Assembly (NCBI GenBank): GCA_903834835.1
Contig: CAILKO010000066.1
Coordinates: 1 to 64,000 of the forward strand
DNA: 64,000 nt
Direction of reading: 5' to 3'
From: an uncultured Pseudomonadota bacterium
GTDB lineage: Bacteria > Pseudomonadota > Gammaproteobacteria > Burkholderiales > SG8-39
Shown: positions 62,921 to 64,000 of the stretch, piece by piece
Numbering within the stretch: the stretch's first letter is position 1
Layout: the number at the start of each line of letters is the position of its first letter
Notes under the pieces: model-generated
What the model was told of the DNA's origin: nothing
What the model saw: only the letters and a program-made list of their open reading frames with translations
The model's database searches: none
Translations under genes and position numbers: made by a program

Positions 62921-63887
62921 CCTGCGCGCAAGGCTCGCGATCGTGCCTGCAGCAGTCCTGCGCAGCCTGATCGCAGCCCTGTTCGCACTCGCAAGCGCGT
63001 TCGTGGCGGCCCAGACAGCCACTCGCAATGCGCCAGAGGCCTTCGATGGCCGGCTGCTGCCTGCAATCGGCGCGCTGGAGCGCGGCGATTTCACCCAGGC
63101 CGTGGAATCCCTGAAGCCCGTCGCGGCCTTGGGGAGCGTCGAGGCGCGCTACCTGCTGGGGATTGCCTACGAACTCGCGCCAGACTCTGCAGGGGGCGTG
63201 AAGGCAGCCCGCGCGGTCTACCTGGAAGCGGCCCGCGCGGGACATCCGGGCGCGCAGAACAACCTCGGGGCAATGCTGATTGACGGTCGGGGTGGCGATC
63301 GGGACGAGATCGAAGCGGCGCGCTGGTATGCGCAGGCCGCCGCCCAGGGCAGCCTCGAAGGCCAGTACAACCTGGCACTGCTCCATGGCCGCGGCCGTGG
63401 CGTGGCGCGGGACGATGCGGAGATGGCGCGTCTGCTGACCCTGGCCGCAGAACAGGGTTATGCGCGCGCCCAGGCGCAGCTTGGCCGCCTGTACCTGGAC
63501 GGCGTCGGCGTCCGGGAAAGCCCGCCCCTCGCAAAAAAATGGATCGAAGCCGCGGCGCGGCAGGGTCACGTCGGCGCCCAGCACATCCTCGGCACCCTGT
63601 ACCAGAAGGGCATAGGCACCGCGCGCGACTTCGATGCCGCGCTCGCCTGGTTTACGCGCTCCGCCCAGAGTGGCAACAGGGCTGCAATGGAAGAGGTAGC
63701 CAGGATTCATGAACTCGGCCTCGGCACACCTGCGGACCCTGTGCTCGCGGCCGAATGGCGAGCGAAGGCAGCCGGCATCCAGCCGGCGCGCCGCGCCGCC
63801 GCGCCGGCCGGACGCGCCGATGACGCCAGCCGCCCTGAGGCGCAGGACAGCACGAAACCGCAGGAACCAATTGAAAGGACGCCATGA
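62886..63887 (+). CDS. Exported Sel1-repeat protein
   Basis: This 333-residue protein has a hydrophobic N-terminal signal (VLRSLIAALFALASAFVAAQ) and about six Sel1-type helical repeats (for example EARYLLGIAYE, GAQNNLGAMLIDG, EGQYNLALLHGRGRG, RAQAQLGRLYLDGVG). Such repeats form protein-binding solenoids. The tail is Ala/Pro-rich and polar. ATG 62886 is used by the track; ATG 62892 is an alternative. It sits between mfd and serB with overlaps at both ends, and its function is unknown. Confidence 0.85.
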   Translation: MPMTSCEFFVRDLRARLAIVPAAVLRSLIAALFALASAFVAAQTATRNAPEAFDGRLLPAIGALERGDFTQAVESLKPVAALGSVEARYLLGIAYELAPDSAGGVKAARAVYLEAARAGHPGAQNNLGAMLIDGRGGDRDEIEAARWYAQAAAQGSLEGQYNLALLHGRGRGVARDDAEMARLLTLAAEQGYARAQAQLGRLYLDGVGVRESPPLAKKWIEAAARQGHVGAQHILGTLYQKGIGTARDFDAALAWFTRSAQSGNRAAMEEVARIHELGLGTPADPVLAAEWRAKAAGIQPARRAAAPAGRADDASRPEAQDSTKPQEPIERTP

Positions 63888-64000
63888 ATCTCGTCGTGCA
63901 GGGTCCCGCACTGGGACGTATGGACCTGGAGGACTTCGTCGCGCTCGCGCGTCCGAGCGCGCTCGAGCGCCTCGGCGAGCATGCCGCGCGTCTGCGCGAC
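63884..64000 (+). CDS. serB: Phosphoserine phosphatase SerB, N-terminal part
   Basis: The frame opens with MNLVVQGPALGRMDLEDF and runs off the right edge after 39 residues. The opening fits the N-terminal domain of betaproteobacterial SerB, the last enzyme of serine synthesis, and serB commonly follows mfd in these genomes. The ATG overlaps the previous stop as ATGA. The catalytic domain is not in the window, so the call rests on the N-terminus and context. Confidence 0.7.
   Translation, partial: MNLVVQGPALGRMDLEDFVALARPSALERLGEHAARLRD

Noticed and set aside
60179-63094. A 971-residue ORF on the minus strand opposite mfd
   Set aside because: It is the mirror of the mfd coding sequence in GC-rich DNA, has no family motif, and mfd on the plus strand is unmistakable.

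Overview
The window looks like a GC-rich betaproteobacterial chromosome, by inference from gene order and protein families. The order tRNA-Leu, tig, clpP, clpX, lon, hupB, tRNA-Val, tRNA-Asp is seen, as are mfd followed by serB, ispD-ispF, fabI beside a yej-type peptide transporter, hpnCDE and Bug-type receptors. There are no phage genes, insertion sequences, CRISPR arrays or rRNA genes. Coding density is high and many genes overlap as ATGA.

Layout. 0.1-11.9 kb: a small exported protein of unknown function, then two complete tandem peptide ABC transporters of the YejABEF type on the minus strand. 12.0-14.7 kb: fabI and a PpiD-like periplasmic foldase, convergent. 14.8-25.5 kb: an accessory catabolic block. 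It holds a minus-strand operon (HCHL-like crotonase, Bug receptor, amidohydrolase), a divergent plus-strand operon (citryl-CoA lyase-like protein, AccB-like biotin carrier, AccC-like biotin carboxylase, pyruvate-carboxylase-type carboxyltransferase), and a minus-strand set (GlcG-like protein, thiolase, epimerase). 25.7-32.4 kb: the tRNA and protein quality-control core. 32.6-35.6 kb: hpnCDE for squalene. 35.6-37.9 kb: glyoxalase, TMEM175-type channel and an exported methyltransferase. 37.9-44.7 kb: a second catabolic block with an acyl-CoA dehydrogenase, three tandem RraA-type aldolase paralogues, a crotonase, an amidohydrolase paralogous to the first, and an FMN alpha-hydroxy acid oxidase. 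44.8-50.7 kb: radA, alr, lplT, a family-4-type uracil-DNA glycosylase, rimI and tsaB. 50.9-58.5 kb: a D-aminoacylase-type amidohydrolase, a small repeat protein, an OmpR/EnvZ-type pair, carbonic anhydrase, an SDR, thpR, ispF and ispD. 58.7-64.0 kb: a lone caspase-like protein, mfd, a Sel1-repeat protein and the start of serB.

The two catabolic blocks appear to serve uptake and CoA-dependent breakdown of organic acids, possibly aromatic-derived. This is inference: amidohydrolases of a decarboxylase/hydrolase superfamily, crotonases, aldolases, a thiolase, a biotin-dependent carboxyltransferase and a solute receptor are all present, but the substrates cannot be read from sequence.

The most unusual signal is a near-identical palindrome, TAGTAAC-N6-GTTACTA, at three distant intergenic places. 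Each copy overlaps a -10-like sequence pointing at one gene: the PpiD-like foldase, the exported methyltransferase or thpR. It reads like the operator of a small regulon whose repressor is not in the window. Other points of interest are the methyltransferase with a signal peptide, the lone caspase-like His/Cys protein, the three RraA paralogues and a promoter-plus-hairpin ahead of mfd. Coordinates were refined by hand where the ORF track started too far upstream; ribosome-binding sites and overlaps that decided starts are stated.
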